Below, one piece after another: positions 18,022 through 26,442 of a stretch of DNA of 64,000 bases. This stretch comes from Acidimicrobilacustris europaeus. GTDB lineage: Bacteria; Actinomycetota; Acidimicrobiia; Acidimicrobiales; Acidimicrobilacustridaceae. The notes beneath the pieces are model-generated. The model was not told the DNA's origin, did not search any database, and saw only the letters and a list, made by a program, of their open reading frames with translations. The translations under genes were made by a program, and so were the position numbers. Where the stretch lies: NCBI GenBank assembly GCA_965194515.1, contig OZ239146.1, positions 1 to 64,000 of the forward strand, read 5' to 3'. How positions within the stretch are numbered: position 1 is the stretch's first letter; every line of letters starts with the position of its first letter.

Positions 18022-18615
18022 TCAGGAGGCTCCGAGTTCTCGCAACTGCGCGTACCACTCGCCGACAACGGTTGGTCCGACAAACGTTGCACCGAGGTCC
18101 CATGCAGGGAAGAACCTCACGGAATGAGTGACACCATCAATTGAGAGATCGAGTTGTGGCCGCATAAAGCTCGGCACGGTGATGACCTCGACACGATTGA
18201 TTGCCGCGTCGAAGCGCACTTGGTCCTTGAGACACTCGAAACGAAGTTGTTTCCCATCGCAGATGAGAAAGCCGGGCTGGGGAGGTTCGCCGCGCACGCG
18301 AGCGCCAGGGGACCACACGGCATTCACCGAGACGGGATCAGTGGCTGTTGCTGCTCGAAGTTCCCCTTTTGCAAGGGTTTCTGCGTCGGGGCCGTCGGGT
18401 CGACGAGACAGTCGAATCGTTGAGATGAGAAGAAGCGTGAACACCGCAGCGGGAATGACAAACAGTGGATTGCCGAATCCGATTGGTGCAACGAAGAACA
18501 CGAGGATGAACAGCCACGTGCCAATCACTGACCACACGCGCTGACGTCGAACCAACGCTGGGGCATCGGGTCGGTTGGGTCCGAATCGCTTTGCGTTCTT
18601 CTTTGCAGCAGGCAT
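18022..18615 (-). CDS. Membrane protein, paralogue of its downstream neighbour
   Basis: About 197 residues: a basic N-terminus (MPAAKKNAKRFGP), two membrane helices near residues 25-65, and a cytoplasmic domain with FMRPQLDLSIDGVTHSVRF. It shares architecture with the next gene. ATG 18615 is preferred: a TANNNT element (TAGGGT on the minus strand, 18628-18623) lies seven bases before it and uses the stop codon of the nitroreductase gene, so it could be transcribed as a leaderless message. Function unknown. Confidence 0.6.
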   Translation of the reverse strand: MPAAKKNAKRFGPNRPDAPALVRRQRVWSVIGTWLFILVFFVAPIGFGNPLFVIPAAVFTLLLISTIRLSRRPDGPDAETLAKGELRAATATDPVSVNAVWSPGARVRGEPPQPGFLICDGKQLRFECLKDQVRFDAAINRVEVITVPSFMRPQLDLSIDGVTHSVRFFPAWDLGATFVGPTVVGEWYAQLRELGAS

Positions 18616-18625
18616 CGGCGAGACC

Positions 18626-19222
18626 CTACGAGGTTTGGGTAGTGGTTCCGATGCGCAGTGACTCAGGCGCTGGACGATCAATCGGGGGAGGATCGCCAAT
18701 GGGCCAGCCGAGATAGACCAGCCCCACGATCGTGTCGGTTTCGTCGAAGCCGCAGAACTCGCGCAACCGGACCGAGGTCATCGCCGCGCCGGTGGACCAA
18801 TACGAAGCGAGACCAGCGGCCGTGGCTCCAAGCAGCAGCGTTTGGATCGCAGCCGAGACGGCGTCGCGATTTTCGGCAGTCATCGTGGTGTCCTCGCCGG
18901 CAATCGACGCCACGGCGATCAGCACCGGTGCTCGGAGATATTTCGACCGCGCCTTTTCGATCTTCGCTTCCGGTTGGTGTGCCTCGACGAGATCCTGGGC
19001 GAGCGCTTCGCCGAGTTCCGCCCGCCCGTTGCCAGTGATGATGCGAAACCGCCAAGGAAATGTCCGCCGGTGATTGGGGGCCGTGGCCGAAACTGCAATC
19101 AAGCGGTCGACAAGCTGGTCGGGAATGGCTCGGTCAGGGTCGACCCGAAGCGAGGATCGCCGAAGTGAGGCAATGGTCTCGAAGGAGGAAAGTGGATCCA
19201 GGGATCGGTCCGGGTCGGTCAT
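18626..19222 (-). CDS. Nitroreductase family protein
   Basis: About 198 residues of the FMN-dependent nitroreductase fold: SLRRSSLRV at the start, the substrate-cap region APNHRRTFPWRFRII near residue 50, RDAVSAAIQTLLLGATAAGL near 125 and the closing GLVYLGWP region. The family reduces nitro compounds, quinones or flavins; the substrate is not evident. The open frame continues upstream to 19981 across DnaA-box-like repeats and another gene, but ATG 19222 begins the homology. It leads the minus-strand group ending in the HisN-like gene. Confidence 0.82.
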   Translation of the reverse strand: MTDPDRSLDPLSSFETIASLRRSSLRVDPDRAIPDQLVDRLIAVSATAPNHRRTFPWRFRIITGNGRAELGEALAQDLVEAHQPEAKIEKARSKYLRAPVLIAVASIAGEDTTMTAENRDAVSAAIQTLLLGATAAGLASYWSTGAAMTSVRLREFCGFDETDTIVGLVYLGWPIGDPPPIDRPAPESLRIGTTTQTS

Positions 19223-19276
19223 GGTCAGGACAGTACTGCCGACGCCCAACGGACCTGATGGGTCGGGTGGCCGAGG

Positions 19277-19343
19277 TTTTCCACAGGGCTTTCCACAACC
19301 AACACCCGGTTCGTCCCCACCCCTGTCCACAAGTTTTTCCACA
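19277..19343 (+). promoter_or_regulatory. Cluster of four DnaA-box-like sites
   Basis: Four 9-mers in the same orientation: TTTTCCACA at 19277-19285, CTTTCCACA at 19289-19297, CTGTCCACA at 19323-19331 and TTTTCCACA at 19335-19343. They form two pairs, each with starts 12 bases apart. TTTTCCACA and CTGTCCACA also occur at the dnaA 5' end (19-27 and the complement of 2-10). The cluster lies between the divergent nitroreductase and M15 peptidase genes and ends five bases before a -35-like TTGACC. Confidence 0.7.
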
Positions 19344-19347
19344 GGGG

Positions 19348-19378
19348 TTGACCAAACAGGGCAGGCCTGGGGTAAGGT
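19348..19378 (+). promoter_or_regulatory. Candidate promoter of the M15 peptidase gene
   Basis: TTGACC at 19348-19353 is a good -35, followed after 19 bases by TAAGGT at 19373-19378 as -10. The start codon lies about 65 bases downstream. The DnaA-box cluster abuts the -35 on its upstream side, a position suited to activation or repression. Confidence 0.5.
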
Positions 19379-19444
19379 AACGAGTCCTCGGGCGGATACC
19401 GGGCCTTCCACGATGGCGTCATTGACGTGATCAGACGAGGAACC

Positions 19445-20740
19445 ATGGCCATGACATCCCCCCGCAGTGCGATTCCGCAAAGGTTGCAGCAGCGATCTTG
19501 GCGTTGGACCGCGTTTGGCGCGCTGGCGCTTGCCGGCATTTTTGGGATGGCCATCGGTTCGTCGATCGACGTCGGAGCAGTCGCAACCGACACACGGACG
19601 CAACGGTCGAATGTTCGATCGGAGCAGGCCAAGGTCGCGGCCAAGGTCAACGCGCTCGAAAGTTCGCAGGAGCAGGTCATGGCGGCGCTCCAGGCCATGG
19701 AAGAAAACGTCCGCGGCCAGCAAGCGGTGCTTTCCGAAGCTCGCCGTCAAGCTGAGGTCAGCGCAGCCGAGGCAGCGCAAGCCGAGAAAGACGCCGCTCA
19801 GACCACCCGCGATCTCGATGCGCTTCGGGCTCGAGTCGCGCGCTACGCCGTGAAGGCGTATGTGGAACCCCCGGGTGAGGAACTGATGCGCCGATTCGAG
19901 GCGGCATCGGCGCAGGAAGATGCAACTCGTAACGCGTTCTTGAATATGCAATCGCGAAGTGATTCCGACGTCATTGATCAACTTCGGTCAACGAAGGCAC
20001 GCCTTGAAGACGAACTTGCTCGTGCGCAAGCGGCAAAGAGCGCTGCCGAAACCCACGCAGCTGAAGCCGAGGGCGCGCTGCAATCGTTGTCGGTTGCGCA
20101 GTCCCAGCAACAGGCATACGCGAGTCAAGTGCGCCAGCGACTTGACGAGACGCTTTCTGACGCCGCCTTCCTTTCACGGATGGATGCGGAATTAGGTCGA
20201 CAGATCGCCGCCGAAGCCGCTGCCCTTGCGAGGGCAGTCGTCGGTGTTCCGAGTTCGGGTTCGGGTTCTGGTTCGTCGAATACCACGACTCCACCTTCAA
20301 GTGGCTCGGGAACAACAACGCCCCCAAGCGGCAACAACCCGTATCCGACCCCAGCGCTCACGACGGTGAACGGAATCACTGTTGCCTCGAGTGTCGCCGA
20401 CCGGGTTCGTGGGTTGCTGAACGCTGCATCCGCAGACGGCATCAATCTGACCGGTTACGGCTACCGAGATTTCAATGCGCAGATTGCCTTGCGTCGTCAG
20501 AACTGTGGAACGACTCAGTACGCCATTTGGGAGATGCCCCCCGACGCGTGCTCACCCCCAACGGCCCGACCCGGCTACTCCTACCACGAGCGCGGTTTAG
20601 CCATTGATTTCATGGCCAATGGCCGGTTCATCAATTCTCGGAGCAATCCCGGATTTATTTGGCTTGCGGCGAATGCGGGTCGGTTTGGGTTCTACAACCT
20701 GCCAAGCGAGCCATGGCACTGGGACACCCGCGGGACCTGA
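19445..20740 (+). CDS. Coiled-coil M15 D-Ala-D-Ala carboxypeptidase-like protein
   Basis: About 431 residues. A membrane helix or signal anchor (ALALAGIFGMAIGSS, residues 26-40) precedes a long coiled coil (about residues 55-260), a Ser/Gly/Thr/Pro-rich linker and a C-terminal VanY/M15 peptidase domain with SYHERGLAIDF (zinc ligands in SxHxxGxAxD) and EPWHWD. It probably acts outside the membrane on peptidoglycan; the coiled coil resembles that of EnvC/CwlO-type hydrolases. GAGGAA just upstream suits ATG 19445 or 19451. The DnaA-box cluster ahead of it could link it to the replication cycle. Confidence 0.83.
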   Translation: MAMTSPRSAIPQRLQQRSWRWTAFGALALAGIFGMAIGSSIDVGAVATDTRTQRSNVRSEQAKVAAKVNALESSQEQVMAALQAMEENVRGQQAVLSEARRQAEVSAAEAAQAEKDAAQTTRDLDALRARVARYAVKAYVEPPGEELMRRFEAASAQEDATRNAFLNMQSRSDSDVIDQLRSTKARLEDELARAQAAKSAAETHAAEAEGALQSLSVAQSQQQAYASQVRQRLDETLSDAAFLSRMDAELGRQIAAEAAALARAVVGVPSSGSGSGSSNTTTPPSSGSGTTTPPSGNNPYPTPALTTVNGITVASSVADRVRGLLNAASADGINLTGYGYRDFNAQIALRRQNCGTTQYAIWEMPPDACSPPTARPGYSYHERGLAIDFMANGRFINSRSNPGFIWLAANAGRFGFYNLPSEPWHWDTRGT

Positions 20741-20766
20741 CCTTCGGCACCTCCTGCACGGAGCGG

Positions 20767-20772
20767 TACGCT
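20767..20772 (+). promoter_or_regulatory. -10-like TACGCT, leaderless start of the DUF3039 gene
   Basis: TACGCT is followed by six bases and GTG at 20779. No ribosome binding site precedes the GTG, which fits a leaderless message. Confidence 0.45.
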
Positions 20773-20778
20773 GAAACT

Positions 20779-21039
20779 GTGAGTAGCACCGCAGTTCGTC
20801 TCTCGATTACCGAATCCGACGTCAGTGAACGCCAAGACACTCGGCCGTCTGATCCTGGTCTTGAAGAGGGAAAAGTCGCGCACATCATTCGCAAGGACGA
20901 TCAAATGCGCGGCTATGTGCTTGGTGAGGAAATCACCGCACTGTGCGGCGAGAAGTTCATCCCCACCCGCGACCCCTATCAGTACCCCGTCTGCGAGGGC
21001 TGTCGAGCCGCACTCACGATGATGAACGGCAGCGACTAA
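20779..21039 (+). CDS. DUF3039 protein (putative zinc-binding)
   Basis: About 86 residues. DUF3039 is a small actinobacterial family. The core has VAHIIRKDDQMRGYVLG, ALCGEKFIPTRDPYQYPVC and the following CEGCR, giving Cys residues in C-x(n)-CxxC spacing suited to zinc. The frame is open upstream from 20659 but overlaps the peptidase gene; GTG 20779 behind TACGCT is preferred. Function unknown. Confidence 0.85.
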   Translation: MSSTAVRLSITESDVSERQDTRPSDPGLEEGKVAHIIRKDDQMRGYVLGEEITALCGEKFIPTRDPYQYPVCEGCRAALTMMNGSD

Positions 21040-21125
21040 CTCGATCGGGCCGATGCTCGTCGACGCAACTCGGGCGCTAGGGTCCGTTTCGTTGGAGCCG
21101 AGGGCAGTTTGGGCGAGGGGGAGTT

Positions 21126-22664
21126 ATGTATCCGGGAGAGTACGGGCGTACAACGCCGAATAAACCCGCAGTGATCATGGGATCTTCGGGAACGGTCGTG
21201 ACCTACGCCGAACTCGATGAACGTTCACGACGACTGTCTCGCTTACTTCACGAGCGCGGCCTTGTTCGCGGCGACATGGTGGCGATATTCGCCGAGAACC
21301 ATCCCCGCTACTTCGAAGTTGCGTGGGCCGCGCTGCGTTCCGGCATGTACCTCGTCACCGTGAACCGCTACCTGCAGGCCGAAGAAGCTGCGTACCTCAT
21401 CACCGATTCAGGCGCGAAAGCATTCATCTCGACGACGCAACAGTCGAAGGTTGCGACCGAGATGTTGGAGTTCATTCCTGATTGTCAGATTCGGTTGATG
21501 ATGGATGGAACCGTCGACGGGTTCGAGTCGTACGAAGACGCGATTGCGTCGGCGAGCGATGAAGTCTTTGCTGAACAACCTCGTGGCGACTTCATGCTCT
21601 ATTCCTCGGGCACGACCGGTCGACCGAAGGGAATTAAGCGCGCACTTCCCGATCGAACAATTGATGATGGCCAGGGCGGAACGATCTCGTTGCTCTTGCA
21701 ATTCATGTTGGGGATGAACTCTGAGTCGATCTACTTGTGTCCGGCGCCGCTCTATCACTCGGCGGCAATTATTTGGTCCTGTGGTGTTCACGAAATTGGC
21801 GGCACGGTTGTCGTACTTGAGAAGTTCGACGCCGAAGAGTTCTTGCGCATCGTCGAACGTGATTCGGTGACACACGCACAGGTTGTTCCCACGATGATGG
21901 TCCGAATGTTGGGTCTTCCCGACGAGGTCAAGTCGAAATACGACTTGTCGAGCCTTCAGTTGATGGTTCATGCCGCGGCGCCGTGTCCGCCAGAGGCCAA
22001 ACGGCAAATGATCGAATGGCTTGGCCCGATCGTGAGTGAGTACTACGCAGGCACCGAAGGAACTGGAATGACATTCCTTACGTCCGAGGAGTGGCTGGCG
22101 CATCCGGGTTCGGTCGGTAAGCCGATTAATGGGATCCCGCACATTTGTGACGAGGAAGGGAACGAGGTCGAGACCGGTGGAACTGGTCTTGTCTATTTCG
22201 AACAACCCCAAGCCAATTTCGAATATCACGGAGATCCGGAAAAGACGAAGGACAGTCGCCATCCGCAGCGTGAAAACTGGATGACGCTTGGTGATATTGG
22301 GTATCTCGACGAAGACGGTTTCCTCTACCTCACCGACCGGCGTGCGTTCACGATCATCTCGGGCGGCGTGAACATTTACCCCGCTGAAATCGAGTCAGCG
22401 CTGATCATGCATCCCGACGTTGTCGACATTGCCGTCTTCGGACTTCCCGATCCTGAGTTCGGCGAGTACGTGCACGCGGTTGTGCAACTCGAGCCGGGGA
22501 TCGCGGCAGACGATGCCACCGTTGAGGCTCTGCGCGCGTACGCCCGTGAACACCTTGCTGGTTTCAAAGTTCCTCGCGTCTTCGATTTCCGTGACGAGTT
22601 GCCTCGATTGCCAACCGGCAAGCTCTACAAGCAACAGATCCGCGACGAGTACCTCGGTCGGTGA
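21126..22664 (+). CDS. Acyl-CoA synthetase (AMP-dependent, FadD-like)
   Basis: 512 residues of the adenylate-forming superfamily. The phosphate-binding loop is YSSGTTGRPKGIKRA near residue 159, the A5 region is EYYAGTEGTGMTF near 305, the A8 hinge is TDRRAFTIISGGVNIYPAEIE near 405, and the catalytic lysine lies in LPTGKLYKQQ near 499. It would activate a carboxylic acid to its CoA thioester. GAGGGGGAG precedes ATG 21126. It overlaps prmA by four bases, so the two are translated together although their functions look unrelated. Confidence 0.92.
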   Translation: MYPGEYGRTTPNKPAVIMGSSGTVVTYAELDERSRRLSRLLHERGLVRGDMVAIFAENHPRYFEVAWAALRSGMYLVTVNRYLQAEEAAYLITDSGAKAFISTTQQSKVATEMLEFIPDCQIRLMMDGTVDGFESYEDAIASASDEVFAEQPRGDFMLYSSGTTGRPKGIKRALPDRTIDDGQGGTISLLLQFMLGMNSESIYLCPAPLYHSAAIIWSCGVHEIGGTVVVLEKFDAEEFLRIVERDSVTHAQVVPTMMVRMLGLPDEVKSKYDLSSLQLMVHAAAPCPPEAKRQMIEWLGPIVSEYYAGTEGTGMTFLTSEEWLAHPGSVGKPINGIPHICDEEGNEVETGGTGLVYFEQPQANFEYHGDPEKTKDSRHPQRENWMTLGDIGYLDEDGFLYLTDRRAFTIISGGVNIYPAEIESALIMHPDVVDIAVFGLPDPEFGEYVHAVVQLEPGIAADDATVEALRAYAREHLAGFKVPRVFDFRDELPRLPTGKLYKQQIRDEYLGR

Positions 22665-23497
22665 CTGAATGGATGTCGATCGTTGTTGTCGTCGACCCTG
22701 TCGAAGTCGATCTCGTTTCTGGACTTGTGTGGGACTTGGGCGTGAGCGGCATCGAGGAGCAACCACTCCCTGATGGCGCTGTTGAACTCCGCATTGGTTG
22801 TGAGAGAACCATTGCGCAACAAGCACTTGAGGTGCTGGCCGAGCGATGGGCACCAACCGCCGAACCCGTTGCTGCCGACGAGGGTCTCGATGCATGGCGT
22901 GATCATGCGCAGGTGTGGCGAATCGGTTCGATCCTGATCGTGCCACCGTGGTTAGAGACGCCGACCGATGTTGCTGAGAGCGACTTGGTGTTGGTGATTG
23001 ATCCGGGACACGCATTTGGAAGCGCGTCGCACGAAACCACCCGGATGTGTCTCGAAGCAGTAGTCGAACTTGTGACTCCGGGATGCGCCGTGGCAGACAT
23101 CGGCTGCGGAAGCGGAGTGCTGGCGATTGCTGCAGCGCGTCGTGGCGCAACCACGGTTGTGGCTACGGACATCGCTGCCGACGCGATCGTTGCGACGCTC
23201 GACAACGCACTCACGAACAATGTTGCTGATCTTGTTGAGGTGTCGACAGCAACGATTGATGAACTCGACCCAACGAGGTTCGATGTTGTTTTCGCCAACA
23301 TTGGCGCGGCCACGTTGTCGTCGATGGCAGCTGCATTGGTGCAGGTAACCAAACCCGAGGGTGTTCTGGTGTTGAGCGGACTACTTGGGGAGCAGGTCGA
23401 GACAGTCATCGAGTCGTTCGAGCAGACCGGTGCTCTTCGGACCGAGGTTCGTGCTGATGGCGAGTGGCGAACCGTTCTCTTGAAACGATCGCGCTGA
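22661..23497 (+). CDS. prmA: Ribosomal protein L11 methyltransferase-like (PrmA)
   Basis: 278 residues. PrmA methylates ribosomal protein L11. The family motif DPGHAFGSASHETTRMCLE precedes the SAM-binding ADIGCGSGVLAIAA and the FANIGA motif (NIxA type) near residue 212. The GTG start at 22661 overlaps the TGA of the synthetase gene; ATG 22673 is an alternative. The N-terminal L11-binding domain is present but divergent, so the exact target is less certain than the family. Confidence 0.85.
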   Translation: MTEWMSIVVVVDPVEVDLVSGLVWDLGVSGIEEQPLPDGAVELRIGCERTIAQQALEVLAERWAPTAEPVAADEGLDAWRDHAQVWRIGSILIVPPWLETPTDVAESDLVLVIDPGHAFGSASHETTRMCLEAVVELVTPGCAVADIGCGSGVLAIAAARRGATTVVATDIAADAIVATLDNALTNNVADLVEVSTATIDELDPTRFDVVFANIGAATLSSMAAALVQVTKPEGVLVLSGLLGEQVETVIESFEQTGALRTEVRADGEWRTVLLKRSR

Positions 23498-23538
23498 GAA
23501 ACGGCGCGATGCGTCACGAAAAGGTTCCCGACTGGCAC

Positions 23539-23544
23539 TAGGTT
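23539..23544 (+). promoter_or_regulatory. -10-like TAGGTT, leaderless start of the FKBP gene
   Basis: TAGGTT is followed by six bases and ATG at 23551, with no ribosome binding site between them. Confidence 0.45.
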
Positions 23545-23550
23545 TCGCTC

Positions 23551-23925
23551 ATGGCTGACACCAAACCAACCGTGACCATTCCCGACACCGCCCCTCCGGC
23601 TGACCTCGTTCTTGAGGACATCGAAGTTGGCACCGGCACCGAAGCCGTTGCCGGCGCCAACGTCACCGTGCACTACGTGGGTGTGGCCTGGAGCGACGGC
23701 CAGCAGTTCGACGCGTCATGGGACCGCAACGACACCTTTGAATTCCGTCTCGGTGCTGGCCAAGTCATCGCCGGTTGGGATCAAGGCGTTGCCGGCATGA
23801 AGGTTGGCGGCCGTCGCAGCATCACCATTCCGTCGCACCTCGGCTACGGCGATCGTGGCGCCGGTGGCGTCATCAAGGGCGGCGAAACCCTCGTGTTCGT
23901 CGTCGATCTTCTCAACGTCGGCTAA
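23551..23925 (+). CDS. FKBP-type peptidyl-prolyl isomerase
   Basis: 124 residues, a single FKBP domain without signal peptide, hence cytoplasmic. Motifs VHYVGVAWSDGQQFDASWDR, GAGQVIAGWDQGVAGMKVGG and IPSHLGYGDRGAGGVIKGG contain the residues lining the active site, including the central Trp in IAGWD. It catalyses cis-trans isomerisation at proline bonds during folding. It is probably read from its own leaderless promoter. Confidence 0.95.
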   Translation: MADTKPTVTIPDTAPPADLVLEDIEVGTGTEAVAGANVTVHYVGVAWSDGQQFDASWDRNDTFEFRLGAGQVIAGWDQGVAGMKVGGRRSITIPSHLGYGDRGAGGVIKGGETLVFVVDLLNVG

Positions 23926-23980
23926 TCCGACAATCTTATTCTGCTACGTGCATGAACTAGGTTAAGTACGAAGAGGCGGG

Positions 23981-24925
23981 ATGGCAATGTTCCGGCAGAG
24001 TAGAGAATTGCTTCAAACATCGCTCGAGTATGAAGCCTTGCAAAGGGTGACGAAACAGGTTCCCTCTGTTATCGATGCTGTTCAACTGGCCATGCAATAC
24101 GTTTCAGAACGTGACCTTAACGTTGAGAATTTCGTCGTTTCTAAACTAAGAAGCCTTGACAAATTCGCGGCCCAGAGAATCACTGAGTCTCTCTTCAACT
24201 TGTGGACACCACCAGATGAAAATCCTTGGGCAGGTGATGGATCTTCGCTGCGGGTGTATTCCCAAGTAGGTAAAGCAGTCGAGGTGATGACTTCAATCGT
24301 CAGAGACGGTTCTTCGTTTCAATCAATTCGCGAATCTTCGTTTCAATCAATTCGTGAATCTTGCTCTGAATTCTTTTCTCGACAAACAATTCGGATGGCA
24401 AAAGAGGATTTGGTGGCGTCGGCAGCGGAGCACGCAGCTGCGGCTCTCATCGGAAGAAACCTTGCGCCCCCGTATGTTGCCGGTGTCCTGTGGGCTCCTT
24501 GGGTGTGGGCTGTTGGATTCAATTCTGTTCCCAAGATTGTGAAGAGCGGTTCTTGGGGCAAGGAAATTGAGCCAATGTTCCTTGGTTCAGAAATTGAGTT
24601 TCATACGGACGTTTTGCCAAGTACACCAGACCGTCACGGCCGCGCCGCATGGACATCACAAGGGATTCTTATCTCGGCTCAGGAATTCCCTACCGTATTG
24701 GTGAGGTTTAGCAACGTTTCTGCTTTCGCAAGTTCTGAACAGCATCGAGCATTTGCATTCGAAACCATAAACGGTGGCCTAATTGTTGCGACTGCTCGTG
24801 ATGACAGAGAACTGCATCGATGGGTTCAAGCGTTTCGAATACTTCCAGCACAAGAGCGGCAATTAGTGCGAGCTAACGATGCACCAACAGAAAGCAGATT
24901 GAGGATTAGATGGTCACTAATCTGA
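23981..24925 (+). CDS. Orphan protein with possible PH/GRAM-like C-terminus
   Basis: 314 residues that I do not recognise. The N-terminal half is helical and rich in Ser/Gln/Arg, with two adjacent copies of SSFQSIRE (residues 111-126). A Gly/Ala/Trp-rich, partly hydrophobic stretch lies near 160-185. The C-terminal 100 residues (GILISAQEFPTVLVRFSNV, AFAFETINGGLIVATARDD) have the beta-rich look of a GRAM or PH-like domain. Base composition is clearly more AT-rich than the neighbours, which suggests recent acquisition. GAGG precedes the ATG. A terminator-like dyad overlaps its stop codon. Confidence 0.6.
   Translation: MAMFRQSRELLQTSLEYEALQRVTKQVPSVIDAVQLAMQYVSERDLNVENFVVSKLRSLDKFAAQRITESLFNLWTPPDENPWAGDGSSLRVYSQVGKAVEVMTSIVRDGSSFQSIRESSFQSIRESCSEFFSRQTIRMAKEDLVASAAEHAAAALIGRNLAPPYVAGVLWAPWVWAVGFNSVPKIVKSGSWGKEIEPMFLGSEIEFHTDVLPSTPDRHGRAAWTSQGILISAQEFPTVLVRFSNVSAFASSEQHRAFAFETINGGLIVATARDDRELHRWVQAFRILPAQERQLVRANDAPTESRLRIRWSLI
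24311..24358 (+). repeat. 24-base tandem duplication within the orphan gene
   Basis: The unit that starts TCTTCGTTTCAATCAATTCG occupies 24311-24334 and is repeated at 24335-24358 with one C-to-T change, adding eight residues in frame. Confidence 0.9.
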
Positions 24926-24957
24926 CAGCACAACGTTGTGAGTCACATTTTTATTTT
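24923..24957 (+). terminator. Terminator-like dyad with T-rich tail
   Basis: TGAC-AG-CACAACGTTGTG-A-GTCA (24923-24945) is an imperfect inverted repeat around a perfect 12-base palindrome, followed by CATTTTTATTTTG. It overlaps the stop codon of the orphan gene and lies between convergent genes. The palindrome has no loop, so the hairpin would open a few pairs at its centre. Confidence 0.55.
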
Positions 24958-24996
24958 GTGTCAATCAAATGACTGATGACGGGAATTAGTTGAAGT

Positions 24997-26442
24997 TCAA
25001 TTCTTGTTGAGCCAGCGCGAATAGCGGCTGGGCTTCGGCCAACTGGTGACCTCGGGCAGAAGCGGCTCGAGGGTTCCGGCGCGCAACGAACCCACCCATA
25101 CGCCGGTTCCGTAGGCGACATCGTCGGCCAGTCGGAGCGCAACGTAGGGGAGTGGTGCAATGTCGGGTCGGGTGCGGATCCAATCGATGATTGACGGCGC
25201 GAGCACTCCTGCGGCCAGCGCCAACTTGAGGCGCTTCCACGGCACAAACACGATGGCGAGCGCGGTGAGCGGCCACAACGGGCGAACCAGACCTTGCGCG
25301 ATTGTGCGCCCGGCGCTGAGGTGTCCTCGACCAGCCAGTTGCGCCGCCACCGGCATTGGTCGGGAGAGCGCACCAAGTTTTCCGCTGAGCATTCCCGCGG
25401 TCGCGCCAACAACGGCACCGGCCGCAATGGGATGGCCTGTAACGACAAGACCCCACGTGGCAATGCTCCAACCGGAGGCTTCGATAGGCGCCAACGCTCC
25501 CGGGTGTCGCTTCGCAAGTGGGCCGGCAGAGGTTCCGTAATCGAAACGGCGACGAAGCCAGGCCCACGGTGTCGTGCGATGGCGGTGGCCGACCGTCACG
25601 CCTGGTTCATAGCGAACGGTGTGGCCTGCTTCATCGAGTTTCCAAACAAGATCAACGTCTTCACCAACGGACATGGCCTCGTCGAAACCACCAGCTGCGT
25701 TGAGGGCAGCGACGCGGCAAACGAGCGCAGCAGACGGAACATATGAAATGCGAGTGCGGGCTCGAACGCGACCGCGCTGCGTGCCGCGATCAAGTGAGGC
25801 ATTCACCCGTTCGTAGCGGGAAAGCAAGGGGTGGTCAGAAGCACCGAGCGGTTCAATCGCGGTGATGCGCGGCGCAACAACCGCAACTGCAGGGTCGCCG
25901 AATTGTTCGAGGAGTAGTTCGATCCAGCCGGGTCGAGGAAGGCAATCAGCGTCGAGAAACGCAACAAGCGAAGTGCTGACCTCGCCAAGACCGGTATTGC
26001 GCGCGGCGGCTGGTCCACCGTTTGTGGCGCGGCGAATGCACACCACGCTTGTTCCATGGGATGTCTTGGCCGGAACCACTACTGGTTCGGCACTTTCGTC
26101 GTCGACCACGATGATTTGAGCGACGTGGCCAACGCCGTCGAGTAATCCGGGTTCAAGTTCGCCGTGCACAGGAACAACAACTGTGACATCGGTAGTTGTG
26201 AACGGTGTTGTTGCAGGAACCGGTTGCAGAAGGCCGCCGTCGAGGAGACGACGAACAAGTGATGTCGCGCCCTTGCCGGGCGGAACTGGGTTGCCATTCA
26301 ACAAGTCATCGACGAGGTCGGCGCCTTTTTCGCTGATGCGCACAATGCGAAGCGGGGAACCGCCCAGCAGCACGGTGCCACGCTCCTTGCGTTGCATTGA
26401 AGGATCAGCAACAACGAAGAGACCAGCAAGTTCGCTGGTCAT
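24997..26442 (-). CDS. mftF: Mycofactocin glycosyltransferase MftF
   Basis: MftF adds glucose units to mycofactocin. It is 481 residues. A short N-terminal domain resembling the peptide-binding fold is followed by a GT-A glycosyltransferase 2 domain: VTVVVPVHGELE near residue 86, NGGPAAARNTGL near 140, and LDADCLPRPGW with the DxD-type metal motif near 158. Two or more hydrophobic segments after residue 310 suggest membrane association. Its ATG overlaps the mftE stop by four bases. It is the last gene of the SDR-moxR-VWA-mftE-mftF operon. Confidence 0.92.
   Translation of the reverse strand: MTSELAGLFVVADPSMQRKERGTVLLGGSPLRIVRISEKGADLVDDLLNGNPVPPGKGATSLVRRLLDGGLLQPVPATTPFTTTDVTVVVPVHGELEPGLLDGVGHVAQIIVVDDESAEPVVVPAKTSHGTSVVCIRRATNGGPAAARNTGLGEVSTSLVAFLDADCLPRPGWIELLLEQFGDPAVAVVAPRITAIEPLGASDHPLLSRYERVNASLDRGTQRGRVRARTRISYVPSAALVCRVAALNAAGGFDEAMSVGEDVDLVWKLDEAGHTVRYEPGVTVGHRHRTTPWAWLRRRFDYGTSAGPLAKRHPGALAPIEASGWSIATWGLVVTGHPIAAGAVVGATAGMLSGKLGALSRPMPVAAQLAGRGHLSAGRTIAQGLVRPLWPLTALAIVFVPWKRLKLALAAGVLAPSIIDWIRTRPDIAPLPYVALRLADDVAYGTGVWVGSLRAGTLEPLLPEVTSWPKPSRYSRWLNKN

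Noticed and set aside
18626..19981. A 451-codon minus-strand frame extending the nitroreductase far upstream
   Set aside because: The extra part covers the DnaA-box cluster and the antisense of the M15 peptidase gene and shows no protein-like character; ATG 19222 starts the family homology.
24311..24358. Adjacent identical units resembling a CRISPR repeat
   Set aside because: The units are contiguous with no spacer, in frame within a gene, and only two; it is a simple tandem duplication.
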